Below are positions 9,279-19,800 of a stretch of DNA of 64,000 nt, piece after piece. Source of the stretch: Hymenobacter chitinivorans DSM 11115 (GTDB taxonomy: Bacteria; Bacteroidota; Bacteroidia; Cytophagales; Hymenobacteraceae). Each line of letters begins with the position of its first letter. The first letter of the stretch is position 1. The position numbers and the translations under genes were made by a program. The stretch lies in assembly GCF_002797555.1 (NCBI RefSeq), contig NZ_PGFA01000003.1:248001-312000 (forward strand), read 5' to 3'. The notes under the pieces are model-generated. The model made no database searches. It was not told where the DNA came from and was given only the letters and a program-made list of their open reading frames with translations.

Positions 9279-9977
9279 ATGGCTTTAACGGCTTACCCAT
9301 TTCATCCTGCTACAGGAGAATTACTGCCTACTTACCGCGACGCATATTTGCGCGGCGACTTGTCGGGCCGGAATGCTGACCTCGTAGATGCGTATCTGAA
9401 AGCAAATCCTAATGAAGGTGACGAAGCGCTAAAACGTTTTTACGCCCTGCGCGAGAAGGGTCACAATGTGCGGCCCGTAGGCTGGCTGCAGCACCAGTTT
9501 CACCTGATGCGTACCGAGCCGGTTCGGTTCCGGCGGCGCGCCGGCTCCATCGTGCTGGTGGGTGCCCTGCTGAGCGGCGCCGTGCTGGCCGGCACCAACC
9601 TGCCAACCAACGACCGGGTCGGTGTACCGGCGGCCACTATCGCCGCGGCCAGTGAAGAAATGCTGTCGGTGACGGCTGAAGCGGCCGCGGCCAAGAAGAT
9701 GGCCGTCGTAAGCGGCCGGATTCTGGACGAAAACGGTCGGCCGCTGATTGGTGCCACGGTGCTGGACAAAACCAGCGGCCGGGGTGTGACCACCAATGCC
9801 CAGGGTACGTACTCGATGCTGGTGCCCGCCAACCAGACCTCCCAGCTGCAGTTTGGCTACGGTGGCTACTCCGAAGACGAAGTGCAGGTAAAGGGCCGCA
9901 GCGTGCAGAACGTGACCCTGCTGCCCCGCACCGATGTGGCGGCCAAGACGGCCAAGCGCCACTGGTGGCAATTTTAA
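9279..9977 (+). CDS. Membrane-anchored protein with carboxypeptidase-like regulatory domain
   Basis: A 232-aa protein of unknown function. Residues 1-80 are soluble and polar, with a helical tract (NADLVDAYLKANPNEGDEAL) that recalls the cytoplasmic part of anti-sigma-like proteins. One hydrophobic segment at about 89-105 (SIVLVGALLSGAVLAG) follows a basic stretch (RFRRRAG), so the N-terminus should be cytoplasmic. A CarboxypepD-regulatory-like beta-sandwich follows at about 143-217 (SGRILDENGRPLIGATVLD). It ends in KRHWWQF. The arrangement resembles small envelope-signalling proteins of Bacteroidota, but the function is not known. A terminator follows at 10095. Confidence 0.7.
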   Translation: MALTAYPFHPATGELLPTYRDAYLRGDLSGRNADLVDAYLKANPNEGDEALKRFYALREKGHNVRPVGWLQHQFHLMRTEPVRFRRRAGSIVLVGALLSGAVLAGTNLPTNDRVGVPAATIAAASEEMLSVTAEAAAAKKMAVVSGRILDENGRPLIGATVLDKTSGRGVTTNAQGTYSMLVPANQTSQLQFGYGGYSEDEVQVKGRSVQNVTLLPRTDVAAKTAKRHWWQF

Positions 9978-10094
9978 TCGTCGGCTAGGGTGCTGATAGT
10001 GAGCTTTCTGACCTAGTTCAGGACGAGCGACAAAGCAAGAGCTGGCAACAAACCTTCTTTTTGTTTGTATCAGCTTCCACAACAGGTTGCAAAG

Positions 10095-10138
10095 AACTCT
10101 TCAGAGAACCGTTGTTCGGTTTTGCTGAAGAGTTTTTT
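10095..10138 (+). terminator. Terminator after the carboxypeptidase-like-domain gene
   Basis: A 10-bp stem (10095-10104 with 10125-10134), with further AACC/GGTT pairing inside the loop, runs into a TTTTTT tract about 120 bp after the stop codon at 9977. The rest of the 332-bp gap to 10310 shows nothing else recognisable and should hold the promoter of the Roadblock-like pair. Confidence 0.75.
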
Positions 10139-10309
10139 GGGCTGTAGTCCCCACTCATCGTCCCCGAGTTTATTGCTTTACCGCCACCCTTCAGTTTACT
10201 GGCGGCGGCCATCACTACCGTAGTAACCCTTACCCGTACCCGAAGCATCCCCGGCCCCTTTACCGGCAGCCTACCAAGCGCCCCGGCCCGATTCTTCGCT
10301 TTTTGCCCA

Positions 10310-10732
10310 ATGAATATTCCGTTTTTCAATCGACTCCAGCTAAAGAAAATTACCGTAGGGGTAACCGATGAAAACGGGAGGCGGGCTCAACAAATCCTGG
10401 AAGGCCTGCTCGCAGACCTGCCGGAGCTACTGATGAGCTGCGTTGTAGACTCGAACTCGGGCAAGGTCCTGGCCTTTTACACTACCAACAGCGCCTACAA
10501 CCCCAATCAGATAAACCTGCGCCACGCCAAGTTGCTGCAGACCCTGGATGGAGCAGTAGCCGCCCAACCCTGGATAGCCGGCCCCCTAACGGACGTGGCA
10601 GTTATTCTGGAAGACGAAATGCATCATCTGCGGCCCCTGAACGGGGGCAAGTGGTACTGCTTTCTGGCCGTGCGCCTGGCCGATGCCAACCTGGGCATTA
10701 CCAAGGAAATTATGCGCCGGCACAGCTTTTAA
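10310..10732 (+). CDS. Roadblock/LC7-like protein, copy 1
   Basis: A 140-aa soluble protein. From about residue 28 it aligns along its length with the next gene: ILEGLLADLPELL with VQDILAELPTLL, CVVDSNSGKVLA with VVETETGMPLA, GGKWYCFLAVRLADANLG with GGMFIYLAVNARDTNLA, and KEIMRRHS with RQIMKAHS. This alpha-beta layout fits the Roadblock/LC7 (MglB-like) fold, whose members partner small GTPases or regulate polar motility; that assignment is by fold pattern only. The N-terminal ~25 residues are an extra strand absent from copy 2. The ATG at 10310 is the only reasonable start. No MglA-type GTPase lies in the window. Confidence 0.65.
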   Translation: MNIPFFNRLQLKKITVGVTDENGRRAQQILEGLLADLPELLMSCVVDSNSGKVLAFYTTNSAYNPNQINLRHAKLLQTLDGAVAAQPWIAGPLTDVAVILEDEMHHLRPLNGGKWYCFLAVRLADANLGITKEIMRRHSF

Positions 10733-10781
10733 CATTTTCAACGCTTCAATACACCCCTTTACCTCACACGTCCTGCTCAAC

Positions 10782-11144
10782 ATGGCAAATCCCAAACAAA
10801 CGGTTCAAGATATTCTGGCTGAACTCCCTACGCTGCTGGCCGTAGCCGTAGTAGAAACTGAAACTGGCATGCCGCTGGCTTCGCACGCCAACATTGCCGA
10901 CTTCGACATCGAAACGGCCGCGGCTTACAACACGGAGGTAGTGAAGGCAAAACTCAAGGCTATCCAGGCCCTGAAGCTGAACCAGAAAGTTCAGGACATC
11001 CTGCTCACCCTCACCGACCAGCTGCACCTGCTGAAGCTTTCGAGCGACGGGGGAATGTTCATTTACCTGGCCGTCAATGCCCGGGATACGAACCTGGCCC
11101 AGGCTCGTCAGATTATGAAGGCCCACTCATCCGTGTTGAGCTAA
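10782..11144 (+). CDS. Roadblock/LC7-like protein, copy 2
   Basis: A 120-aa soluble protein, paralogous to the gene 49 bp upstream and probably co-transcribed with it. It starts at ATG 10782 (MANPKQTVQDILAELP); the frame is open further upstream, but that part overlaps copy 1. The compact form (helix, two strands, helix, three strands, helix) is what a minimal Roadblock domain looks like. GGMFIYLAVNARDTNLA is the likely central strand-turn-helix. It ends in a clear terminator at 11166. Function unknown; a homodimer or a heterodimer with copy 1 is plausible (inference). Confidence 0.65.
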   Translation: MANPKQTVQDILAELPTLLAVAVVETETGMPLASHANIADFDIETAAAYNTEVVKAKLKAIQALKLNQKVQDILLTLTDQLHLLKLSSDGGMFIYLAVNARDTNLAQARQIMKAHSSVLS

Positions 11145-11165
11145 ATCAATCCGACTTCTCGTGCC

Positions 11166-11205
11166 AAAACAGCCCGCTGGTATACTACCGGCGGGCTGTT
11201 TTGTT
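11166..11205. terminator. Terminator after the Roadblock-like pair
   Basis: A 12-bp perfect stem (11166-11177 with 11191-11202) is flanked by AAAA and TTTT. It lies between the plus-strand Roadblock pair and the convergent flavoprotein gene and could work in both directions. Confidence 0.85.
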
Positions 11206-11238
11206 TGGGAGGAAGTGGCCCCAAGATGGCCGCCCCGC

Positions 11239-12210
11239 TTACTTGGGGCATTCTTCCCGGGTCAGGGTTTCGTGAATGGCAATGGCGGCCTGGGTGCCTT
11301 CGGCGGCAGCCAGCAGGGCCTTCTGCGGGCCCGGCGTAATGTCGCCGGCGGCATAGAGGCCGGGAACGGTGGTCTGGGCGTGCTTGTTGACCCGGATGGC
11401 GCCTTTGCTGGTGAGCTGGCAGCCCAGCTGCTCGGCAAAGCCGGCGCGCTGGTGCTGGTGGGGGTGCACGAATACCGCGTGCCGGGCCAGCTTTTCCCCA
11501 TTCTCAAACACGATGTAGCGCAGCTCCCCGTTGGGCTTGCCCTCCAGGTGGCTGATGGGCTCTTCGTTCAGCCGGATTTTCTGCTGACGCAGGCGTCGCC
11601 GGGCATTGTCGCTCAGGTGGCCGGGGCCGTCGGTGCACACTACCACGTCGGTGGCCCAGCGGCTCACCAGCAGGGCCATGCCCGTCACGATTTTGCCCCG
11701 CCCGTACACGGCCAGGGCTTGCCCGCGCACTTCCCAGCCGTGGCAGTAGGGGCAGTGCAGCACCCCGCGGCCCCACAGGTCGCGCATGCCCGGCACTGGC
11801 GGTAGCTCATCCTCTACGCCGGTTGCCAGCAGCACCTTGCGGGCCGTGATGCCAAACGTGCGGCCCGACTCCCCCTCGGCCTGCAACTCGAAGTAGCCGG
11901 GGCCAGGGGTGAGCTCAGTTACCCGGGCCGGCCGCACCTCCACCGTAGTGTAGGGTCGGAGCTGTTCCAGCCCGATGCGCAGCAGCTCGGCGGGCTGGAT
12001 ACCGTCGCGGGTGAAAAAGCTCTGGACGCCCGGCGACGGCGCGTTGCGCGGGGTGCCCCCGTCGCAAACCAGCACCCGGCGCAGGCAGCGGCCCAGGGTT
12101 AGGGCCGCGCTCAGGCCCGCGCTACCCGCCCCGATAATAACTACGTCGTAATCGGTGGCGGGCTGGGTGCTAGGACGGCGCCGGGGCAAAGAGGCAGAGG
12201 ACTGTGGCAT
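11239..12210 (-). CDS. Thioredoxin-reductase-like NAD(P)/FAD-dependent oxidoreductase
   Basis: A 323-aa flavoprotein of the class II pyridine nucleotide-disulfide oxidoreductase group. The FAD-binding motif is VVIIGAGSAGLSAA (residues 23-36). A redox-type CPYC motif is at 153-156 in HCPYCHGWE. The NAD(P) domain follows, and the second FAD contact is GLYAAGDITPGPQKALLAA near the C-terminus. The order CPYC before the NADPH motif matches the thioredoxin reductase fold. The start is set at ATG 12210 because the 11 codons before it (from a TTG) are not conserved in type. No thioredoxin gene is nearby, so the partner is unknown. Confidence 0.85.
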   Translation of the reverse strand: MPQSSASLPRRRPSTQPATDYDVVIIGAGSAGLSAALTLGRCLRRVLVCDGGTPRNAPSPGVQSFFTRDGIQPAELLRIGLEQLRPYTTVEVRPARVTELTPGPGYFELQAEGESGRTFGITARKVLLATGVEDELPPVPGMRDLWGRGVLHCPYCHGWEVRGQALAVYGRGKIVTGMALLVSRWATDVVVCTDGPGHLSDNARRRLRQQKIRLNEEPISHLEGKPNGELRYIVFENGEKLARHAVFVHPHQHQRAGFAEQLGCQLTSKGAIRVNKHAQTTVPGLYAAGDITPGPQKALLAAAEGTQAAIAIHETLTREECPK

Positions 12211-12297
12211 GAGTTCGGAAGTAACGGCTACTCTATACCCCAAAACCGGCCCGGCGGTTGGTGCGGAAGTGGTTTTTACCGCCCGGGCCAGGACACA

Positions 12298-12330
12298 AAA
12301 AAAGCCTCCCCGACAAGGGAGGCTTTTTTA
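12298..12330 (-). terminator. Terminator of the first giant T9SS protein
   Basis: A 13-bp perfect stem (12298-12310 with 12317-12329), flanked by A-runs and T-runs, lies 19 bp beyond the stop codon of the minus-strand gene at 12349. Confidence 0.88.
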
Positions 12331-12348
12331 GATGCGGTTTGGAGAAGC

Positions 12349-15300
12349 TTAGTTCTTCACCAGACGCTGCGTGATTTTCACGTTGTTGCCGCGAATCACC
12401 ACCAGATACGAACCCGACGTCAGGCTGCGCACGGCGAAGGGGTGCAGCGTGCCACCCTCGTAGGTGCGGGTGGCCAGCGTGCGGCCGGTAGCATCCACAA
12501 TCGAAACCTGGTAGCTGCCGGCGGGCAGGCTGGTCAGGTCCAGCTGGGCGTCGTTGGCAGCGGGGTTGGGGTACACCGAAGCCGTAGCTTCTTTGGCGCC
12601 GCCAAAGGTCAGGGTGCGGACCGGGCCGGCCTGTACTTCCGAGCCGTTGGTGTCAACCTGCTTGAGGCGGTAGTAGATGGTGCCCAGGTTCTTGGTGCCA
12701 ATGCCGGCATCGGTGAAGCTGTAGCTGTGAGCCTGCACACTGGTGCCGGCGCCTTTCACGGTGGCAATCGGGGTGAAGGCCTGCTCGCCATAGGCGCGCT
12801 CTACGACGAAGTGGTCGTTCGCCTTTTCCGAAGCCGTCGTCCAGGTCAGCTGGGCGCTCTGGCCCACGGCCTGAGCCGTGAAGGCGGTCAGCTCTACGGG
12901 CAGTACGCCAGCCAGCACGGGGGCATTACCGGAGAACTCCGACGTGTTGCCTACAAGCAGGGTGTTGACGGTAGTGGGGAACGATGCCGTAGCCGTGATG
13001 CGGGCACTGGCCGCAACCAGGGCGGCCCGCTCCGTGGTACCCAAGCTGCTGAGCGGAATGATGAAGGCAAAGCGACGAGCAGCCGATTCTGACCCCGAGT
13101 TCTGGCCGTTGATGGTGCCCGAGTAGGCCGTGCTCTTGGTGTCGAAGTCTTCCCCGGTCAGGTTTTCCTTGCGGGTCGCCAGGTAGTAACGGCCTTCCCC
13201 GAAGGAGGGGCTGGTGGTCATGTCGGCCACGAAGAACTCGATGGTGGCATCCAGCGGGGCGTAACCGGTGATGCGCAGGTTAGTACCATCCTGGGCGGCC
13301 TGGGTAATAACGGGGAAGTTGAGCAGGCCGTTGGCGCCCGAGGTGCTGGATTTACCATCGGCGTTCAGGCTCACGTCATCGCCACCGTTGGAGCTAGCGC
13401 CGCTGGCCATCAGGTCGATACCGATTTTAGCAGTTCCGTCGCTGGCGCGGCCGGTACCGTTGCTGAACATGCTGTTGCGGCTGAAGCGGTTACCCGAGGT
13501 GCCGTTGAAGGCCAGGATAGCGTCGCCCACGTTCGAGCTGAGCGTGTTGGTGCTGAACAGGTTGTTGTTGCCCCGGCGAATAGCAATACCGGCGCGGTTG
13601 GTGGTAGCCGTGCCCCCGCCGTTGGTGCTGATGGTGTTGCCGGTGACGGTGTTGCCGTCGTTGGCGCCCGTGTTCTGGAATTCAATACCGAAGCCGGCGT
13701 TGCTCAGAATCGTGTTGCCGGTAATCGAGTTGGTCGAAGCAGTGGACAGCACGATGCCGCCGCCGTCGGTAGCCGTTACGGTACCGGAACCGGCCGTCGA
13801 AGCCCCGTTGCTCAGCACGTTGTTGCTGATGGTAATACCCGTGGCCCCACCTTGCAACCGAACACCGGCCGTGGCATTGCCCGAGGTAGTGTTATCGGTG
13901 AAGACCGAACCCGTAGCGGCTGCTCCCGAGAAGGTCACGGCTGCTCCTTGGAGCGGATCCAGGGAGGCGGTAGTGGTGCTGGTGCCTTTCGCGTTGTTCA
14001 GGCCCATCGAGGCAATGCGCGTATTGGCGCCCGTTACGTAGATACCCTGCTGGTTGGCGAAGTTGATAATAACCTCGGGGGAAGTAGAGGAGGCGGTGGC
14101 GGCCACGTCGCCGGTGCGGATCGACTGCTGCTTACCATCAATGACGGTGTTGCTGCTGTACATCCACATTTGGGTAGCCGTGGTCAGGTTGATGGTAAAG
14201 GCCTTGGTCGTGGCGTTGTAGCCGGGCACAGTTACCGTGGAGCGCAGGCCATTGGTATTGGCTACGCCGTTGTTCAACATGAAAATCGAGGTTTCCAGCC
14301 CGGCCGTGAGGCCTTCCTGGGCCAAGCCGGTGTTGCCTAGTTCGTTGCTGTTGGTAACGAACTGACGGAACGAGCCGGGGCCGCTGTCATTGGTGTTGGT
14401 AATGACGTCGAAGTTGAAGCCGAAGTCTACGTTGGTGAGCGGGCCCGAAGCCGGAGTGGTAGCCGTAGTCAACGACTGAATCGTCGTTGTCGTCGACTGT
14501 GATTCCAGCAGCAGAAGCGTGGTGCCGCCGCTGTTGGTACCCACATCTACTAGGTTGGGGTTGGCGCCGCCTACCAGGTTCGTAGCCCCGTTGATGTAAG
14601 TCTGAACCCCGGCAATTACGTTGTTGAACAGGTTGGGGCGGGTGCTGCCCACCGTGCTGTTAACCACGCGAACCTGATAGGCCGTGTTGGCCGACAGGGG
14701 AGTGGTGCCGCCGGCTACGGTAAACTCGTAGTTGCCGCTGGCGTCTGTAAATACGGTGCGGATGAACGTGCCAGTGGGTGAATACAGCTCTACGCGTACA
14801 TCGGGAATGCCTTGACCATTGCTCGTACCCTGACTACGACCTGCGCCGCCGCCGTAGTTCACGTCTTCAAACACGGTACCGAAGATGGCCGTCGTCAGAC
14901 GAATTGGGGTGGGAGAAGGCGTATCGCCATTGGCCGTAGTAGGCAGACCGGCCGAGTTCGTCGACTGGTCTTGGGCCAGCAAGTTGCCGGGAGGAATGAC
15001 AGAGCCGTCACTCAAACGAACGTGGCCCTGGTTGACGGCCGTACCGCTGGTCGTAGAGGCGTACGCGTAGTTATTGTATGGCGTAGTCGGGATAACAGGC
15101 GTCCGTCCGGAGAACGTCAGGCGAACCGTGAATGTGATCAGGGCGCTTTGGCCGGCGGTCAGTTGCTGGTTACCGGTGAGCAGGTCGGCATTGGTACCGC
15201 TGCCGTTGAAGGCCGTGTTTACTGCCAGGGTGGGTACTGCGCCGTTGTTGATGCTGTAGTTGGTCACAACCGGGGCCGTCAGGATGGAGTAAGCCGCAGT

Positions 15301-16362
15301 GCCGAACGTGTTGTTCAGGTAATCTGAAACCTGTACGTTGGTCGTCGTCGTCGTACCCGTGTTTTTTACCCGGATGGCGAACGAGACGTCGTAGAAGTCC
15401 TGGCGGGAGTTGTTGGTAGCGCCGTTGGTGCTGTAGGTCACGCCGGTCAGCTCTTTTACCACGTCAATCCGCTCACTGGGGTTGATGCAGCTGGCGCCGT
15501 CGCTGTTAGAAGCTGCGTCCACGGTGCTGATCAGCGTAGAAGTGCCATCATTCACGTCAACGGAGTAAATACCACCGCTGTTGGAGTAGGTATACAGGTT
15601 GCCGGCTACGTCGAAGAAGTTCGAACCCACGATTTCACCCGTCGTGTTGCCGCTAGCAATGGTAGTCAACACGCCTTTCTCTACGCCGCCTACCGTCGTA
15701 ACGACGATCTTGAGCAGGTCATTCAGCTCGCTCGAGCCGTAGATGCTGTTGGTAGTGGGGCTGTAGGCAATGTCAGTAAAGTCGGCCGTAGCGGCCGTCG
15801 TGCCGTTGCTAGTAACCAGGGGCAGCTCATCGTGCGAGGTCAGCACGGTCGAGAAGTCCGACAGCTTCAGGCGAAACAGGGTGTTCAGATACAGGCCGGC
15901 GCTGTTACGCGTGGTCAGGTAGAAGTTACCCTGCTTGTCAATCGTGCCCGAGTTGTACTGGGCTAGGGGCAGGTTGGTCTGGCCCAGGTCCTGGATGCCA
16001 CCCCGGCCGATGCGGTACAAATGGATACCCGTGGCCGCGTTAGGTGTGCCGTTGTCGGCGGGGTAGGTAATGGCGTACAGGTAGCTGTCCTGGGGGTTGT
16101 AAGCCAAGGCGTTAACTACCACGCCCAGGCTACCCGTGGTGCTGGTGCCCCCGAAGGTGTAGGCGTTGGTGGTGTAAACGGCCGTCGAGCGGTTTACCAC
16201 GTACAGGGCCGAGTAGGCGCTGGCACCCGTACCAATCTGGCGAACCTGGTAAAAGGTGCCGTCGCAGGAGAAGGCTTGGCCTTCCGATTGAGCCTGGACT
16301 GTTGCAGGGGCTAACGCCAACCAGAATAACAGCAAGGCTGTTATGCGTAAGATTGTTGTCAT
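12349..16362 (-). CDS. Giant T9SS-exported surface protein with beta-helix and SdrD-B-like domains
   Basis: About 1337 aa. The start is ATG 16362, giving the signal peptide MTTILRITALLLFWLALAPA; the longer frame upstream does not encode a signal. In order: a DUF6923/lactonase-like propeller region (about 30-290), a DUF11-type repeat (about 300-470, VVKELTGVTYSTNG), an SdrD-B-like domain (about 515-600, GTVFEDVNYGGGAGRSQ), a right-handed beta-helix rich in NxITGNTI and NNLFSTN turns (about 760-1000), and a T9SS sorting domain at the end (VYPNPAANDAQLDLTSLPAG). The half from the SdrD-like domain onward is closely matched in the next gene (16825-22686), so the two are tandem paralogs with swapped N-terminal modules. 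It is probably cell-surface exposed and adhesive or structural (inference). Confidence 0.85.
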   Translation of the reverse strand: MTTILRITALLLFWLALAPATVQAQSEGQAFSCDGTFYQVRQIGTGASAYSALYVVNRSTAVYTTNAYTFGGTSTTGSLGVVVNALAYNPQDSYLYAITYPADNGTPNAATGIHLYRIGRGGIQDLGQTNLPLAQYNSGTIDKQGNFYLTTRNSAGLYLNTLFRLKLSDFSTVLTSHDELPLVTSNGTTAATADFTDIAYSPTTNSIYGSSELNDLLKIVVTTVGGVEKGVLTTIASGNTTGEIVGSNFFDVAGNLYTYSNSGGIYSVDVNDGTSTLISTVDAASNSDGASCINPSERIDVVKELTGVTYSTNGATNNSRQDFYDVSFAIRVKNTGTTTTTNVQVSDYLNNTFGTAAYSILTAPVVTNYSINNGAVPTLAVNTAFNGSGTNADLLTGNQQLTAGQSALITFTVRLTFSGRTPVIPTTPYNNYAYASTTSGTAVNQGHVRLSDGSVIPPGNLLAQDQSTNSAGLPTTANGDTPSPTPIRLTTAIFGTVFEDVNYGGGAGRSQGTSNGQGIPDVRVELYSPTGTFIRTVFTDASGNYEFTVAGGTTPLSANTAYQVRVVNSTVGSTRPNLFNNVIAGVQTYINGATNLVGGANPNLVDVGTNSGGTTLLLLESQSTTTTIQSLTTATTPASGPLTNVDFGFNFDVITNTNDSGPGSFRQFVTNSNELGNTGLAQEGLTAGLETSIFMLNNGVANTNGLRSTVTVPGYNATTKAFTINLTTATQMWMYSSNTVIDGKQQSIRTGDVAATASSTSPEVIINFANQQGIYVTGANTRIASMGLNNAKGTSTTTASLDPLQGAAVTFSGAAATGSVFTDNTTSGNATAGVRLQGGATGITISNNVLSNGASTAGSGTVTATDGGGIVLSTASTNSITGNTILSNAGFGIEFQNTGANDGNTVTGNTISTNGGGTATTNRAGIAIRRGNNNLFSTNTLSSNVGDAILAFNGTSGNRFSRNSMFSNGTGRASDGTAKIGIDLMASGASSNGGDDVSLNADGKSSTSGANGLLNFPVITQAAQDGTNLRITGYAPLDATIEFFVADMTTSPSFGEGRYYLATRKENLTGEDFDTKSTAYSGTINGQNSGSESAARRFAFIIPLSSLGTTERAALVAASARITATASFPTTVNTLLVGNTSEFSGNAPVLAGVLPVELTAFTAQAVGQSAQLTWTTASEKANDHFVVERAYGEQAFTPIATVKGAGTSVQAHSYSFTDAGIGTKNLGTIYYRLKQVDTNGSEVQAGPVRTLTFGGAKEATASVYPNPAANDAQLDLTSLPAGSYQVSIVDATGRTLATRTYEGGTLHPFAVRSLTSGSYLVVIRGNNVKITQRLVKN

Positions 16363-16771
16363 AGAATGTTTATAAAAGGAGCAGAGAAAATTCAAAAAAT
16401 GCGTGAATGCAGTATGCGCACACGAACCAGTATGCAAACTTAGTCTGTCTAATTCAATTAATCATATTTTTTCGACAAACGAATGTTGCTTCTCGCTGAA
16501 AAGCAGCTTTTTTGGCCCCAAACCTGGCGGTATTACGCACTGGTTTACAATGATTTTTTATTGAAAAAATACAATATAAAAAAGGATGTATTATGCTGTT
16601 TGAGCTTCCGAACTAGAGACTGAGTTATGGCCGAGGTAGAGCCGAAGAGTCCAAACTCGTGGTTTCGGACTCAGTTCGTGGCTTTCACTCCAGCTACGAT
16701 ATATTAGCCGAGCCGGATTTATAGGCTCCTGCTGGCTAGGCTTTTCATGTAGTAAGCGGGGAGGGGAAAAT
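16363..16771. other. Intergenic promoter region
   Basis: About 410 bp between the two giant genes. The 16440-16620 part is AT-rich and is the likely promoter for the gene at 12349-16362. No gene or RNA is recognisable. Confidence 0.45.
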
Positions 16772-16803
16772 AAAAAAGCCTCTTCCGAGGAAGAGGCTTT
16801 TTT
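16772..16803 (-). terminator. Terminator of the second giant T9SS protein
   Basis: A 14-bp perfect stem (16772-16785 with 16790-16803) with six A and six T at its ends lies 21 bp after the stop codon of the minus-strand gene at 16825. Confidence 0.88.
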
Positions 16804-16824
16804 AGGTCAAGCGGCAAGAACGTC

Positions 16825-19800
16825 TTATTTCTTGCTGAGCGGTTTGCTGATGCTCAGGTTCTGTCCTCGCACCGACACCTGGTACAGGCCCTGGGGCAGG
16901 GCTTGCAAGTCGAGCTGGTACTGGGCCCCAGCCTCGTAGGAGCGGGTGCTCAGGATGCGGCCGGCCAAATCTATTACCGTTACCGCGTAGGAGCCAGCGG
17001 GCAGAGCCGTCAGGTCGAGCGTGGCGGCGGCGCTAGCCGGGTTGGGGTAGAGGCTTACCGTGGCGTTAGCCGTAGTCGTGAAGCTTACCACCCGCACAGC
17101 GCTGTAGCTGGTTGCGCCGTTGGTATCCACTTGCTGCAGGCGGTAGTAGACCGAGCCCGAGTGCTTGCTGCCCACACCCGAATCGGTGAAGGTGTAGCTG
17201 CGGGCCTGGCTGGAAGTACCGCTGCCGGCTACTTTGCCGACCTGCGTAAACGTAGCCCCATCGAAGGAACGCTCTACGGCGAAGTAGTCGTTGTTTTTCT
17301 CCGAAGCCGTGGCCCAGCTCAGCTGGCCGTCGTTTTGCACGGCTTGAGCCGTGAACTTGGTCAGCTCTACGGGTAGTACACCGCCGAGTACCGCGGCATT
17401 ACCAGAGTACTCCGAGGTATTGCCTACGACCAGGCCGTTTACCGTAGCCAGGGCCGTAGCCGTAGCCGTAACCCGGGCGTTGGCCGAGGTCAGGGCCGAA
17501 ATCTGGGCGGCCGTCAGGCTGGAGAACGGAATGCTGAAGGCAAACCGGTTGGCCAGGGTTTCGCTGCCACTATTGACGCCGTTGATGGTGCCGGAGTAGT
17601 CGCTATACTTCGTGTCCACATCTTCAGTGCTCAGGCCTTCGGTGCGGGCGCCGAGGAAGGTGCGGCCTTCCCCGAAGCCGGCAGTTGTTACGTCGGCTAC
17701 GAAGAACTCGACCAGGGCATTGGCGGGAGCATAGCCGGTGATGCGCAAGTTGGTGCCATCCTGGGCGACCTGCGTGATGACCGGGAAGTTAAGCAGGCCG
17801 TTGGCGCCCGAAGCGCTGGTTTTGCCGTTGGCGTTCAGCGTCGTACCGTCGCCGGTGGCCGTGGTGCCGTTGGTCAGGTCAATGCCCAGGTCGCCGTTGA
17901 TGAACATGGAGTTCTGGCTGAAGCGGTTGCCCGAGGTACCATTCAGCGCTACGATGCCGTCGCCGGCTACGCTGTTGCTGATGATGTTCTGGCGGAACAG
18001 GTTGTTGTTGCCCGCCTGAATGCTGATACCGGCATTGTTGCTCGTGCCGCCGCCGCCGTTGGCATCAATCGTGTTGCTGCTCACGGTGTTGGTGCTGCTG
18101 GTGGCGCCGGTCAGCTCGAGGCCGAAGCCCGCGTTGTTGTAGATGACGTTGGCAGTAATGGTGTTGGTCACCGCGCCGTTGAGGCGGATACCGTCGCCAT
18201 CGGTGGCGGTGATGCCCGTGGCGGCTACCGTGGCCAGGGCGTCGCGCAGCACGTTGTTGGCTACCGTGACGCCGGTGGCGCCGCTGGTCAGGAATACGCC
18301 GGCCGTGGCATTGCTCTTGGCCGTCACGTCGCGCACTACCGAGCCCGTTACGCCGGCCCCACTCAGGGTGATGGCTGCCCCGTCGGCGATGGTGCCGGTC
18401 GTGGCCGTGCTAGTGCCCTTCGCGTTATCGAACTCCAGGGAGCTGATGGTGGTGTTGCCGCCGGTTACGAGCAGGCCTTTAAGCGAGTTGAAGTTGACAA
18501 TCACCTCCGCGCCGGTGGTTACGTTGGCCCCGGTGGTTACGGCCGCCACGTTGTTGCCGGTTGCCAGCGACTGACGGAAACCGTCCAGGGTCGTGTTCGA
18601 GGCCGTGATGTCGGGCAGGGCGCTGGTCAGGGAAATCGTGGCCGTGTTGCCCACGAAGCCCCCGTTGATGCCCGAGCGGAAGCCGTTACCGACGGTCGTG
18701 CCGTTGCTGATCATGAAGATGCTCGTTTCGCGGCCGGCCGTCAGCGGAGAGGCCGTAACTTTGCTTTCCTGGGCCAGCGTCGCGCCGGTATTGCCCGTGA
18801 AGTTGCTGTTGGGCAGAGCGTTGCTGTTCAGAATAAACTGGGCCAAGGAGCCCTGACCAGCCGAGTTGGTGTTGCTGATGACGTCGAAGTTGAAGCCAAA
18901 ATCCACGTTGGTGGCTGGCGTCAGGGTCTCGGTCGAAATCACGACGGTCGTAATCGACTGGGGCGTTTGGGTGGTCGTGGTCAGGTCGGCCAGCAGCTGG
19001 GTGCCGGTGTTCGGACCCGCGTCGGTCTTGAGCGGATCTTCCCCACCCACGCGGTTCACGTCGCCGTTGACGTAGGTTTGTACGGCCAGCACGCCCGAGG
19101 CCGTGGCGTTACGCACCGAGGTTACCGAGGCGTTAACCACGCGCACCACGTAGTTGCCGCCCAGTACGTTGGCAAAGCTGTAGCTGCCTTCGGTGCCGCT
19201 GGTAGTCGTGGTGGCAATGATTTTATCGGTGGCTTTGTCGTAGAGCTCCACAATGGCGTTGCCACGCTGGATGCTGTTGTCGGCGAAGCCCGACGCTTTG
19301 GCCGAGGTGTTGGCATCGATATACGAGCGGCCAGCGCCCCCGCCGTAGTTAACATCGTCGAATACGCGGCCAGCAATGGTGGTGGCATTCTCGACGGAAA
19401 TGGAGTAGGTAGCAGGCAGCAGGCTTATTTCCCCGCTGTTGTCGTACACGCTATACTGGAAGCTGGCCGTGCCAACGTAGCCGGCTACGGGTGCAAACTT
19501 CAGGGTAGCCGCTTCGGCCACGGTGATGATCTGGCCGATTTTGACCAGCACCCCGTTCAGAGTCAAGGAGCCCTGGGTTATCGGGTCGAGGACGGTCTGG
19601 AACACGTAGGAGTCGACCACGCCGGGAGCCGTATCGGAGCCCGACAGCGAAGGAATGGTGGTAGCACCGGCCGAGTTGGCAATGCGGGTCGTTACATCGT
19701 TGGCTACGGGCAGCACGTTGGTAGCGCAGTTCGAGCCGTCGTTGGCCTGGGTGGCGATGCTCACGTTGTTGATAACCACGTCGTCGAGGTAAGCCAGGCC

